A DNA stretch of 64,000 nt from Eremothecium cymbalariae DBVPG#7215 (taxonomy: Eukaryota > Ascomycota > Saccharomycetes > Saccharomycetales > Saccharomycetaceae), in contig NC_016454.1 in NCBI RefSeq assembly GCF_000235365.1, positions 620,001-684,000 of the forward strand, read 5' to 3'. Both the position numbers and the translations under genes were made by a program. Under the pieces are notes generated by a model. It was not told where the DNA came from. It worked only from the letters and a program-made list of their open reading frames with translations, and ran no database searches. This document shows, in pieces, positions 54,740 to 64,000 of the stretch (its first letter is position 1; every line of letters starts with the position of its first letter).

Positions 54740-56932
54740 TTATTCAGTATCTATCTGGTCAAGAAACTTCTCCATGAGTGGTCTGATGGAGTTGTTGTTT
54801 AGATAAAATCCGTACAGTCTGGTGCGTATGATCTCTTTGCTGTGTTCTTCGCATAGTTTGTAGAGGGTCTGTACGGTCAGCCACTGGCACCAGTCATGGA
54901 AGCGGGCAGCATATGAGGCATTCGACGTCAGGAGATGGAGGATGACGTCAATGTCATCTTCCTTGTATATGCCGGAGATGTAGAGTTGCAGGAGTCTTTC
55001 TGCAGCGACGGTGTCGAACCTAGCGAGAATGCTTGTTCTGAGGCAGGCGATCGCCTCTTCGTAATACCAGGTCCTGAGTAGGGTTAGGCCCAATAGCTGC
55101 CATTCCAGTCCGCTGTTTTCGACATTTTTGTTGTGAAGAGGAATATTTGTACAAATTTTGAGATCGTCGTAAAGGTCCATGAAGAGTCTATCTAACCATT
55201 TTTCACAAAGTCTCTTGTTTTTGACTTCTCTGTTTAGGGATACGGAGCTTCTCATGTGCTCCCGTTGCATAACAAAGAGACTGGACCTCAGTTTTAAGAG
55301 GCTGTTCCAACTAATTTTGTGGACTATACGTATAAGTAGGTCATACACCTGGGCATCTCCGGGGGATAGTTTGTTGGATGTGGTATTTCTTTCTATCACC
55401 AACGTGTTTTTGATAGCTTTGACTTCCTTTTTGGATACAAAGTTCACTAGGTTGGAACCCTGGGGGCCATAAATGGGGCCAATTGTTAAACAGGGACCAT
55501 TCCATATCTCTTCAATGCAGCCGCCCCGATTTGTTGGTTTGGACATTACAATGCGGCCGTATATGAGGGACCGCAATTCCATACTATTTATTTTGGGCAT
55601 TGTGTTGAACAAATGGTTGTATTCACCTGAAAGGAGTGTCTGAACTGGTTCTGATCCCAGCGGCCTATTATAGTACTTTGACTCGACAATATCTATCATA
55701 GAAGAATCATTTCCAGGGCTGGTTGAGGATAGTCGGGGCATAGAGTTGATGGAATACAGTGCGCTTTCATACTGCCCCAGTTCAATGTAACACAGAGCAA
55801 GGTTGTACCAGGCTTGGAAATTATCGGTGATTAACTCTGTAGCTCTTTTTGCTAATGGAAGCGCTAGTTCGTAATCCTGTTTATTGATGAGAAATTCCAC
55901 CTCTAGATTTAACAGATCAATGATATTCTTGAACTCAAGCAAAGACAAAGAAGGGAAATTAGGGAAAAATACATCAAAGGCGTCTTGTATTTTCTTAATT
56001 GTTTGAAACTCATACGAATTGCTAGCCATCAAGACTTTAATCTGGACTAGTCTGTAACAGAATGCATTCCTCGTGTCTTGTTGCATGAGCATATCCAAAT
56101 AATCTACGGTATAATGGTATAGCGATCTTGATACTAACGACAAAAACGTCAATAACGCAGTAACTAAGTAATTCTGGAGTATCGTTGGGCCCATATAAAT
56201 TGTCGAATCACAACCTGATTCTATTCCTCTGGGAAGAAATTTACACAACGAGGATATTACATTTTCACAATATTGAACGCCGTTATCGATTCCAATAGGA
56301 TACTCAACAAGACCTGGGGCTTTTCTGCCACGATCTCTGTTCATCACCATACATCTAATACAACCACTCACAAATGTCTCTTCCCATAACTCATCGCTCA
56401 ATTGAACCGGGTTAGCGCTATTATTATAATCCAACACATTGATTTGAAAACGTTTTTCGGACACAAATCTGATTCTAAGATCGACTTTTGAAAATATGTT
56501 AAATGTACAGTATGTTGCAATTTGCTTTTCATTCTTGCAATTGGAACTTTGATCCCACCTCAAAGTATTCAAATACGCGATTGGCATAGCCTCACTTGAG
56601 ACATCCAATCCTGTAACATAATGATGTTCACCTACTTCAACCTGATGATACTTATCGAATTCAGTGACGTGTACTAAATCTGGAGGTCCTATGTCTACTT
56701 TATCATTAGCTGCTAGTTTCATAAGAAGTCTTGACCGAACGGTTAATGCTTCTCCGAGCTGGGATTCAATTATACGTGGATGTTGAATGGACGACGTAGT
56801 GGACTTGCGCATATCTGGTGGAAATGACGACGACGGCATATCTAGTATTCCTTCATGTGATGCCAATCCGGAAGTCGAACTGACAATACTTCGTGTCTGC
56901 TTTTTAGGCTTTCTATTCCAGAAAAACACCAT
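54740..56932 (-). CDS. BCH2: ChAPs family exomer cargo adaptor (Chs6/Bch2)
   Basis: 730 residues from the ATG at 56932. The open frame extends 30 codons upstream to a TTG, but Chs6-type proteins start at a short M-x-F-F-W peptide, and here the ATG gives MVFFWNRKPKKQ, which matches. S. cerevisiae Chs6 is 746 and Bch2 765. ChAPs join Chs5 to form exomer, which carries chitin synthase Chs3 and others from the trans-Golgi to the plasma membrane. The TPR-like core (AWYNLALCYIELGQYESALY, then INSMPRL) is clear, as is the C-terminal region (SGLEWQLLGLTLLRTWYYEEA). It is the single copy for the Chs6/Bch2 pair. The preceding 30 codons more likely belong to the 5' leader. Confidence 0.92.
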   Translation of the reverse strand: MVFFWNRKPKKQTRSIVSSTSGLASHEGILDMPSSSFPPDMRKSTTSSIQHPRIIESQLGEALTVRSRLLMKLAANDKVDIGPPDLVHVTEFDKYHQVEVGEHHYVTGLDVSSEAMPIAYLNTLRWDQSSNCKNEKQIATYCTFNIFSKVDLRIRFVSEKRFQINVLDYNNSANPVQLSDELWEETFVSGCIRCMVMNRDRGRKAPGLVEYPIGIDNGVQYCENVISSLCKFLPRGIESGCDSTIYMGPTILQNYLVTALLTFLSLVSRSLYHYTVDYLDMLMQQDTRNAFCYRLVQIKVLMASNSYEFQTIKKIQDAFDVFFPNFPSLSLLEFKNIIDLLNLEVEFLINKQDYELALPLAKRATELITDNFQAWYNLALCYIELGQYESALYSINSMPRLSSTSPGNDSSMIDIVESKYYNRPLGSEPVQTLLSGEYNHLFNTMPKINSMELRSLIYGRIVMSKPTNRGGCIEEIWNGPCLTIGPIYGPQGSNLVNFVSKKEVKAIKNTLVIERNTTSNKLSPGDAQVYDLLIRIVHKISWNSLLKLRSSLFVMQREHMRSSVSLNREVKNKRLCEKWLDRLFMDLYDDLKICTNIPLHNKNVENSGLEWQLLGLTLLRTWYYEEAIACLRTSILARFDTVAAERLLQLYISGIYKEDDIDVILHLLTSNASYAARFHDWCQWLTVQTLYKLCEEHSKEIIRTRLYGFYLNNNSIRPLMEKFLDQIDTE

Positions 56933-57140
56933 CCAGGTTTTGCTCAGTGCCTCTGTAAGCTGAAATGAGATATTATATGAAGAGGAAGCGATATACTCGG
57001 GTACACTAGATGATTGGATCAAACAGTGGAGGGTTCAATGTAGTCATGGCAACAAGATTTAAAACATATTTAGAATCAACTGTACTTTCATACGAAGTTA
57101 GGCGATGACCATCGCTGTGAAGATTGTAGAGCGTAAAGGT

Positions 57141-58799
57141 TTAGCACCAAGTAAAGACCGGTGGCTTACTACTGCATATCTGTAACCTTTCCACAATTAC
57201 CTTCTTTGTTGTTACTTGGGATGTAGGCCGATTCATGTCGGATAAAAGCTCACTTATTGGGTCTTCTACGAATGACTGACGGTCCTGCTCATCATGGGTC
57301 TTTCTATCAGGGAACTGTGGGAAATTGAGCAGGATGCTTTCCTCAGGTACAGAGGATAGAATCATTGGTGATGATGCAACGTCCAGGTTTTCATCTATTG
57401 CAGAACCAATGATATTCATGGGGGGGTTTTCTGCCGGCACCTCCAAGATCTCGTCAAGAACGAGGCATCTAGTTCTACGGATAAGTTCGAGTGGGCCTTG
57501 TGATGGATGTTTTAAAGTCTCTAGAACGTTAAATGCCTGACCTTTCAGCACGCTCCATTGTTTTTTCCACATTCGTTCTGTAAATTCTGCGTCCCTTCTG
57601 AACAAAGCGTGGAACTTTAAATACGATTGCTCCCACCATTCGGAGCTCAATAAAATGCGCAGGAAATGTTCTCTAGTCTCTCTCATAAAAGGCCTGTTGG
57701 TAATATGCAATGGTAGGTATAGCCATCCATAAGGATAGGAACGCCATTCGTCAGGATGTTTCCAGGGGAAAGACAATCCGTTGTCAATGGCTGCAACATG
57801 TACCTGCCAGCCCATAAGAGATTCTTCTATACGTATCATCCAATTGTCTAATCCTCGATCGGTGTTTCGCATAATGTAGTCCAATATAATTAGCTTTTCC
57901 AGCTGCAATCGAAATTGGCGCAATGTATCCGATGTCCACCGGAAATTCGCCGTCTCCACTTCCTCTAAAGAAGGAGGGGTATCCATCTCTGGTGACAGGG
58001 CCTCTGGTAACGGATACTTTTGCAAAAACGTAGCAGCACTTGTATAATCGGTTAGAAAAAGCTGAAAAGATCCCAATTTACGTTGCAGCCTCTTTTGGAA
58101 CCCGCAAAACCACTTATTCCTGCTATCGTAAAAGTTCATGGAATCCAGAACTAACGTATCCGTCCTGGGGACGAGATTGGTGCGAAGCTGCCTATCCAGA
58201 AGTGATGCAGCTGCCTCGCAGATATAACCCAAGTTCGGGATCAGGCAGGACCTTCCAAAGAAGCATGGGAAAAACGTCCTATGCAACCACTTCGTCCACT
58301 TTGGGGACAAAGGTCCATAGGGCTCCTCGTCCTTGGGTTTGAACACACCAAGGATCTCTTCGTTCGTCCCATACACAAAGTAAGACCCACTGGATCCAGT
58401 TAAGATCCTCTGTAAATCTATCCCAAGATCTTGCATAGCCTCGATGCAATTCGATACAGTGTATTGAAACTGCTCCTGGCTTCGAGCTTCATCCTCGATC
58501 CCATGCACCGCAGCAACATTCCTCGGTTGGAACACAGAGTACTCAATAACATACTCTCTACTATCCTGCGCCCCCTTGACACCATTCTGCAACATCCCAA
58601 CCCCATCTGTCCACAGTCGTGAGATCAGCGATTTATGAGACCATGAATCCATCGACAGAAACGAAGTCTGTCGCGATCGCGAATTCGCCAAAGACACAAG
58701 TCTCATCTGCTGCTCCTCTTGAAATCGCAACCAGTCGTAGCTCGACTCCGAAACTACACCATAGTTCATACCCACATGATCCGACTGTAACTGCTCCAT
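57141..58799 (-). CDS. LSB6: Type II phosphatidylinositol 4-kinase
   Basis: 552 residues (S. cerevisiae 607). Lsb6 phosphorylates PI at the 4-OH on endosomes, vacuole and plasma membrane and also binds Las17 to drive endosome motility. The kinase core spans about 135-425: ATP site with the lysine in EEILGVFKPKDEEPYG, the palmitoylation-type cysteine segment (here CFFGRSCLIP, near 195, in place of the usual CCPCC), the catalytic loop RNTDRGLDNWM, and the metal-binding AAIDNGLSFPWKHP. All catalytic motifs look intact. It is about 55 residues shorter than the yeast protein, mainly at the ends. The ATG at 58799 is the start. Confidence 0.94.
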   Translation of the reverse strand: MEQLQSDHVGMNYGVVSESSYDWLRFQEEQQMRLVSLANSRSRQTSFLSMDSWSHKSLISRLWTDGVGMLQNGVKGAQDSREYVIEYSVFQPRNVAAVHGIEDEARSQEQFQYTVSNCIEAMQDLGIDLQRILTGSSGSYFVYGTNEEILGVFKPKDEEPYGPLSPKWTKWLHRTFFPCFFGRSCLIPNLGYICEAAASLLDRQLRTNLVPRTDTLVLDSMNFYDSRNKWFCGFQKRLQRKLGSFQLFLTDYTSAATFLQKYPLPEALSPEMDTPPSLEEVETANFRWTSDTLRQFRLQLEKLIILDYIMRNTDRGLDNWMIRIEESLMGWQVHVAAIDNGLSFPWKHPDEWRSYPYGWLYLPLHITNRPFMRETREHFLRILLSSEWWEQSYLKFHALFRRDAEFTERMWKKQWSVLKGQAFNVLETLKHPSQGPLELIRRTRCLVLDEILEVPAENPPMNIIGSAIDENLDVASSPMILSSVPEESILLNFPQFPDRKTHDEQDRQSFVEDPISELLSDMNRPTSQVTTKKVIVERLQICSSKPPVFTWC

Positions 58800-59724
58800 G
58801 CCACAACCCTCTTCTATCTGCCCCCTTGCTTCTCACGTACTCACTTCTCTTCCGTGCAGCTACATCCACTTTAAAAAACCGGACATGTTTATGTTCAATG
58901 AAACAATCTGCCAAAATACCTAAACTGCACTCCTCGGCCTCCCCAAAACGTACAATCCAAACCTGGTCTTCAGACCCCCAGCCTTCCCCATTCCATCTCT
59001 AAATACTTCCTGTACAAATTCAAAAACCACTCCCCCCTCAATTGCCCCCACATCTCCCCTGCCTGAACCTCCATCACCTGCCCACCCGCACAAATACCCT
59101 CCCATCGACTCATATCCTCCGCCCGCCATAAATCTTGCCTATTCAAATACTTATTTTTAAGATCTACACCGATTATATTGCAACCCAAGCGTCTTGCCTC
59201 GAAACTTTGAATAACTGCTTACCTAACCATTCTCAACATGGCCGTGGTGCCATAACTCGTGATCCTGGTTTCATTTACACATGCCTCTTGTAATCCTCTA
59301 AGGACCTAATTCACCGCCAAAACAATACAGACTAATTGGTTTCTGGCAGCATTCCAATGTAACATCTTTTCCAACCCACCAAAAGTTTTAATTTGTCATC
59401 ACAATGACTTTTTCATTGTCTAGCCAATCTAAAGCTGCAGCGTTCCTCTGGGTAAGCGATGACATGTCAGGCGGCGAAAATTTTCCAAAAGTTGATTAAT
59501 TTCCGGTCAGCGACAGCGTTTGTGAGAAAACGTTTCTAATACATAGATATAAATTTAAGGTGTTTTATGTTTGGTATTGTGAGTAGGAAATTGTTTTTGG
59601 GGGTATTCAAAGAAGGCCAGAGGATTTGAATTACATCAGTGCTGATCAAAAAAGGGAGTAGTTCCACGGTAGTATTTTTGTGTTTTATTGGCAATAATAA
59701 TATACTGGAAACTAAGAAATTAGC
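58800..59724. other. LSB6-GSH1 divergent intergenic region
   Basis: 925 bp without a secure gene. A minus-strand frame at 58970-59218 has protein-like, Trp-rich composition but only a late ATG (see findings). GSH1 is a Yap1 and Met4 target in S. cerevisiae. The nearest Yap1-like sequence is TTAGTCT, read on the minus strand at about 59328-59334, one base off TTAGTCA. No CACGTG is seen. Confidence 0.5.
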
Positions 59725-61707
59725 ATGGGACTGCTAACCTCGGGAACGCCATTGCCATGGGGGGATTCTAGGAAGTATATTGAGTATGTTAAGAAGAATG
59801 GTGTTGAACAATTATTATATATTTTTGCGGCAGCTGCTGAACGGGATGGTGATCCTCTTTACTGGGGAGATGAGTTAGAGTATATGATGTGTATCGTTGA
59901 TGATGTTGCGGAGGAGGCCAGGCTCACGGTGCATCATGAGGCAGTGATTGGAGAGCTTAATGGTGAGTATAAGGGGGAATGTGAGGATTTGAATGTTCAT
60001 TTTCATCCTGAGTATGGGAGGTATATGTTGGAGGCAACACCTTTGGTTCCGTATAAGGGTTTCAACCCTACGGAGGTGGAAGAGAATATGCTTGCGAGGC
60101 GTCAAGTTGCATCTGCGAAGTTATGTAGGGCTAATGTAACACCGTTGTCCATAACAGTGTTCCCGAGGATGGGTTGTTCGGATTTCAGTGATATAGAGGA
60201 TGCCTGGTCACACAAGAACTCGGCTAGTCGATCGCTTTACTTACCTGATGAGATTATAAACAGCCATGTGCGATTCCCCACGTTGACTGCCAATATCAGG
60301 ACCCGGCGTGGCGAGAAAGTTTGCATCAATATCCCAATGTATCGTGATGAAAGAACCCCTGCTGACGATGATACAGTTTACACTAGAGATTGGTTTCCGA
60401 GGGAGGATGCTGAGTCCGTTGTTGCGAGTAAGCCAGGACACGTTTATCTGGATGCTATGGGTTTTGGGATGGGGTGTTCTTGTCTACAGCTAACGTTTTC
60501 AGCTCCAAATTTGAAGAAAGCCAGGTATTTGTATGATTCCCTAACCAATTTTGCCCCAATCTTCCTTTCTGTGTCTGCAGCGTCGCCATTCTTTAAGGGT
60601 TGGTTGGTGGATCAGGATGTTCGTTGGAATGTTATATCTGGCGCTGTGGATGATCGTACACCATATGAACGCGATATGGAACCACTGCTCCCTGAAGTCA
60701 ACGGGCTGTATGGAGGTATTGCAGAAGACAGGACTTCGAGCACCCAACGTAATCCAAAGTCTCGGTATAGCACGGTTGCTCTATATTTGGGTGGGAACGA
60801 TTTTTACTCCTCTGAATTGAATGATATTGATGTTCCCATAAATACCGATGTATTTGAGAAGCTACAGCATAATGATATATACAGCATTGATCAAGATTTA
60901 GCGCGTCATTTTTCTCACTTGTTCACTAGGGACCCCTTGGTTATTTTCACTGAGTTGTTGGATCAGCAAAATCACATCGATATAAATCATTTTGAGAATA
61001 TTCAATCCACTAACTGGCAGAGTTTAAGGTTCAAACCCCCATCTCAGGATGCTACTCCTGACAACGTTACTGCTACTGGTTGGAGAGTGGAATTCAGGAC
61101 CATGGAATCTCAGATTACAGATTTTGAAAATGCAGCATTGGCGACGTTCATTTACTTGGTTGTAGAATGTTTGTTGACATTCGACGATGACATTAATGCA
61201 TATATACCGATTTCAAGAACGCTGGAAAATATGGGCCTGGCTCATAATCGTGGCAGCATTATAACTACAAAATTCTACTGGAAAAATGACTTTTCACCGG
61301 ATGCAGACTCCTCAGCAAGCATGTATACCATTGACGAAATTTTTCACAGTACCAAAAACGGTATTTTTGCTCTATTCATTGATCGCATCTTAAAACATAA
61401 AGGTTATATTGCAAACAGCTGGGTAGAATTGGCCAGTTCTGATATTCCAAAGATTCGAAGGTTATATTATTATTTAAAGTTGATCTCTGATAGAACAAGG
61501 GGCAAATTGCCTAATGCTGCGGAATATATGCGCAATTTTGTTTTAAAAAACCCTGCATATCAGAAGGATTCTAGAATTAACAAGAAGATTAATTATGAAT
61601 TGTTGCGAACGTCATTAAGGTTAGCTCTTTTGGATAACTCTCATGGGGAGGTTACTGAATACTTTGGCGAAGAAATTGGAAACTACATCTTGCAAAATGG
61701 GTTGTGA
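59725..61707 (+). CDS. GSH1: Glutamate-cysteine ligase
   Basis: 660 residues (S. cerevisiae 678). This is the rate-limiting enzyme of glutathione synthesis, joining glutamate and cysteine with ATP. It begins MGLLTSGTPLPWGDSRKY, the usual fungal start. Active-site segments are present: WGDELEYM with the metal-binding glutamates, HPEYGRYMLEATP, and the central MGFGMGCSCLQLTFS. Also kept are DQDVRWNVISGAVDDRTPYE and, near the C-terminus, the segment GWRVEFRTMESQITDFEN. There are no insertions or breaks. It is the only plus-strand gene in the right-hand 20 kb. It converges on MEF2 with 287 bp between stops. Confidence 0.97.
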   Translation: MGLLTSGTPLPWGDSRKYIEYVKKNGVEQLLYIFAAAAERDGDPLYWGDELEYMMCIVDDVAEEARLTVHHEAVIGELNGEYKGECEDLNVHFHPEYGRYMLEATPLVPYKGFNPTEVEENMLARRQVASAKLCRANVTPLSITVFPRMGCSDFSDIEDAWSHKNSASRSLYLPDEIINSHVRFPTLTANIRTRRGEKVCINIPMYRDERTPADDDTVYTRDWFPREDAESVVASKPGHVYLDAMGFGMGCSCLQLTFSAPNLKKARYLYDSLTNFAPIFLSVSAASPFFKGWLVDQDVRWNVISGAVDDRTPYERDMEPLLPEVNGLYGGIAEDRTSSTQRNPKSRYSTVALYLGGNDFYSSELNDIDVPINTDVFEKLQHNDIYSIDQDLARHFSHLFTRDPLVIFTELLDQQNHIDINHFENIQSTNWQSLRFKPPSQDATPDNVTATGWRVEFRTMESQITDFENAALATFIYLVVECLLTFDDDINAYIPISRTLENMGLAHNRGSIITTKFYWKNDFSPDADSSASMYTIDEIFHSTKNGIFALFIDRILKHKGYIANSWVELASSDIPKIRRLYYYLKLISDRTRGKLPNAAEYMRNFVLKNPAYQKDSRINKKINYELLRTSLRLALLDNSHGEVTEYFGEEIGNYILQNGL

Positions 61708-61847
61708 GTTGGTTGGTGGTCTATAAAATTACGTTTTCCAGATGTAATTTTTTTCGTGCACTCTCTTCAATCATTTGATAAATTATGATATTAAAGACAA
61801 TTTTAATTTTGGTTTAATATAAACATACAAACTTATATGTAATATTC

Positions 61848-61869
61848 TATATATATATATATATATATA
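61848..61869. repeat. TA dinucleotide repeat in the GSH1/MEF2 3' region
   Basis: About eleven TA units between the converging GSH1 and MEF2 stops. It fits a yeast 3' end efficiency element usable on both strands because TA is self-complementary. Confidence 0.8.
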
Positions 61870-61994
61870 CTTCCACATTTAGTAACTCTTTGTTGTACAT
61901 TTTCACAAGACCTATACTTTCGTTGAAAATTTCACATTAGTCCAACATTGGAATTGTGGCAAACAGATACTAAAAATACTATATATGCATATAT

Positions 61995-64000
61995 TCACAG
62001 GTCTCTTAATATATCTCTAATCCTATCCTGACTTGCTAATTCCATACCCCAATAATCCATATGTATGCTTCCTCTTCCTTTGGTCAACATTCGTAGCTTA
62101 TTCATATATGACACCATCTCTCTAAGTGGAGCTCGTGCTCTAATAACCTTATTAATTTGCGCTTCCTCATTGATTTTGGCTAGGAGCAATGTAGGATCAG
62201 AGGGCAAGTACTGCCTTTTGGCTATCTCATTAAAACTGTTACTGGTGTTACCTAAATTTAAGTTTGATCCCCAGTCATGCTCGTCTTCAATTGAAAGAAT
62301 ATTTGCGTTCCGTGCACTAGACAAGTCTTGAACAACATTACCAAGATCTTGCTGCTGTGTAATAACTTCAAGATCCATTATTGGTTCTAAAATAGAATAG
62401 CAGTTCTCAGGAAAATTATTAAACGAACTAACAATAATTGATCGAGATAAATGCAGGATTGGTGAAACTGAGGTGGAATCCGTGGGTATTTCCCAATTAC
62501 CACTTATGCGCACAACACATGAATGAAGTGGGAAGTTGCAGATTTTACCACCTTTTTGAAGGCCTACAATGCAACTTGGAATCAATGCATTTATGATAGA
62601 TTCATAAGGTATTTGAAATGGCCAATTGTTCTTATGATATTTGTGATGTTTTTCCATTACCAGATAGTTGTTGTCCCCAAGCGGATACCAGGATTCACCT
62701 TTTTGTGGGCGCTCTTTGGATATTTGATCCAACGGCTCAACTTGAATTGTCAAAGAATATCCATCTTCTGTGCTAACAGTTTTTGCTTCTGATTTGGCAC
62801 TAATAGTTTCCTTATATGAAACTACAACTTTACCCACAGAAATTGCAGCTTTGAATTCTTTCAACAATCTATCAGTGGCTATTTCTAAATGCAATTCACC
62901 CATACCGTTGAGCAGTGTCTGCCCCGTCTCTTCATCTCTGGTAACAACCAATGAGGGATCTTCCCTACATATCTGGGACAAGGATTCATCCATGGCTGCT
63001 TTATTCCCAAGGGTTTTTGGCTCTATTGCCACGCTAAACACAGGAGGTGGAATTTCAATCGGATGAATACGTAAAGTCAATTCTGTGTTCTTGTTTAAAG
63101 ATCTTAGGCCATCCTTTTTAGTAGTATGAGCAAGAATAGTGTCACCAGTTCTAACATGTTCAGAAACATTACTCCCTACTAGAACACCCAGTTCACCTGG
63201 ATATAAAGATTTGATTTCTTCAGGAACGTTGGCGTGCATGCGTACCAGTTTGCCTAACTTAAACTTAACATTTGTAGTGGAATTATAAACTGTATATCCA
63301 CTATTCAGGACTCCTGAATAAACTCTAATAAAGATCATCGTGCCCCTGATTGCATCTGTAATTACTTTGAAGGCCATAGCAATACATAAATTGCTGTTAT
63401 TATTAATCAATATTCCCATCTTTGGATCACTATGTATTGGGACATCTTTTCGGTTAAATTCAGGAACTTTGGCTTCCAGCGGTGATGGCAAATAATTAAC
63501 AATTGCATCCAACAGCGGTTGAACACCTATATTCTTGAAAGAGGCCCCACATAATATCGGAGTTGCATAATGTGCCAACGTTGCATCACGGATACCTTTA
63601 TTTAATATATCAGGAGGAACCTTCAGATAATCACCATCCGCAGCTTCTAAAAAGTACTCCACTAGAGTTTCGTCCACCTCACTTAAGGTTTCAACCAGAG
63701 ATTCCCTACATTTTACTAGCTCTTCATAACAGTCATGGTCTTCGGTAATTGATGACACTTCGATTTTATCTGGATCGTTTAGATCCCAGGTTAATTGTTT
63801 TGCATTTACAACATCCAAAACACCTGCAAAAACCAGCTGTTTGGTATCAGTGTCAGTTTTGAATATCGGAGTATTTATCAGCAGCGGTCTTGTTTTCATT
63901 TTAATCATTAGTTCCTTTACAGTTCTGCTGTATCCAGCACCAACTCTATCCATCTTATTAATAAAGCACAGCTTTGGGACTCCCTTAGATTGCTTCCAAA
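61995..64000 (-). CDS. MEF2: Mitochondrial elongation factor G2 (ribosome recycling), partial
   Basis: Partial: the frame is open at the right edge, so the N-terminus with its presequence and the G1-G3 GTPase motifs lie outside. About 668 of roughly 820 residues are visible. The first visible segment is the end of the G4 motif (FINKMDRVGAG), followed by EF-G domain II (VLNSGYTVYNSTT), domain III (GMGELHLEIATDRL), domain IV (GKVVVSYKETIS) and domain V with EPIMDLEVI. GELHLEIA and NKMDR place it in the EF-G family. The neighbours match YJL102W (MEF2) rather than MEF1. Mef2 recycles mitochondrial ribosomes with Rrf1. No internal break is seen. Confidence 0.94.
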   Translation of the reverse strand, partial: WKQSKGVPKLCFINKMDRVGAGYSRTVKELMIKMKTRPLLINTPIFKTDTDTKQLVFAGVLDVVNAKQLTWDLNDPDKIEVSSITEDHDCYEELVKCRESLVETLSEVDETLVEYFLEAADGDYLKVPPDILNKGIRDATLAHYATPILCGASFKNIGVQPLLDAIVNYLPSPLEAKVPEFNRKDVPIHSDPKMGILINNNSNLCIAMAFKVITDAIRGTMIFIRVYSGVLNSGYTVYNSTTNVKFKLGKLVRMHANVPEEIKSLYPGELGVLVGSNVSEHVRTGDTILAHTTKKDGLRSLNKNTELTLRIHPIEIPPPVFSVAIEPKTLGNKAAMDESLSQICREDPSLVVTRDEETGQTLLNGMGELHLEIATDRLLKEFKAAISVGKVVVSYKETISAKSEAKTVSTEDGYSLTIQVEPLDQISKERPQKGESWYPLGDNNYLVMEKHHKYHKNNWPFQIPYESIINALIPSCIVGLQKGGKICNFPLHSCVVRISGNWEIPTDSTSVSPILHLSRSIIVSSFNNFPENCYSILEPIMDLEVITQQQDLGNVVQDLSSARNANILSIEDEHDWGSNLNLGNTSNSFNEIAKRQYLPSDPTLLLAKINEEAQINKVIRARAPLREMVSYMNKLRMLTKGRGSIHMDYWGMELASQDRIRDILRDL

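Noticed and set aside
1..64000. Transposons, Ty LTRs, CRISPR arrays, prophage or killer-type elements
   Set aside because: No reverse transcriptase, transposase or integrase, no long terminal repeats and no spaced direct repeats were seen; every stretch over about 1 kb is a conserved gene or short intergenic DNA.

Overview
The window is 64 kb of a budding-yeast chromosome, most likely from a member of the Saccharomycetaceae that split off before the whole-genome duplication. Nearly every gene is a recognisable one-to-one relative of a Saccharomyces cerevisiae gene. The order interleaves two duplicated S. cerevisiae regions: the left part of chromosome X (YJL079C to YJL102W) and the right arm of chromosome XI (YKR013W to YKR028W). 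Gene pairs that are duplicated in S. cerevisiae (IRS4/TAX4, ALY1/ALY2, IML2/YKR018C, SAP185/SAP190, CHS6/BCH2) occur once here. No coding sequence shows an intron, base composition is moderately AT-rich with local GC-rich patches, and intergenic regions are fairly long. An Eremothecium-, Kluyveromyces- or Lachancea-like yeast is plausible, but the genus cannot be fixed by reading alone. Gene identities and comparison lengths come from recall of the S. cerevisiae proteins, not from a search.

Layout, left to right. 0-5.3 kb: an unrecognised nuclear-looking protein, a 1.8 kb gene-free stretch with tandem repeats, then two tandem PRY-type secreted CAP proteins. 5.7-12.6 kb: SCP160, YPT52, MIC60. 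12.9-21.3 kb: ARP4, HEL1, the IML2 family, the IRS4/TAX4 family. 21.5-32.6 kb: VPS51, an ALY arrestin, EXO70, TRL1, ARG3, NTR2. 32.9-44.2 kb: SIP4 and DPB11 sharing a 1 kb divergent promoter, GWT1, SRS2. 44.6-64 kb: BCK1, MRPL49, PHS1, a SIT4-associated protein, a CHS6/BCH-type ChAP, LSB6, GSH1 on the opposite strand, and MEF2, which runs off the right edge.

The genes do not form one pathway; this is an ordinary housekeeping block held together by conserved synteny. Several share themes. Membrane traffic: YPT52, VPS51, EXO70, ALY, ChAP, LSB6. Genome maintenance: DPB11, SRS2, ARP4. RNA processing: TRL1, NTR2, SCP160. Mitochondria: MIC60, MRPL49, MEF2. I found no transposon, tRNA, rRNA, CRISPR or viral element and no sign of a new multi-gene system. 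The more interesting signals are regulatory: Gcn4 sites before ARG3, an MCB that argues for a shorter SRS2, a crowded SIP4/DPB11 promoter, and paired E-boxes before MIC60. Others are local composition shifts, tandem repeats and small coding oddities. Where the longest open frame began at a non-ATG codon (HEL1, TRL1, NTR2, the ChAP) the start was moved to the first ATG.
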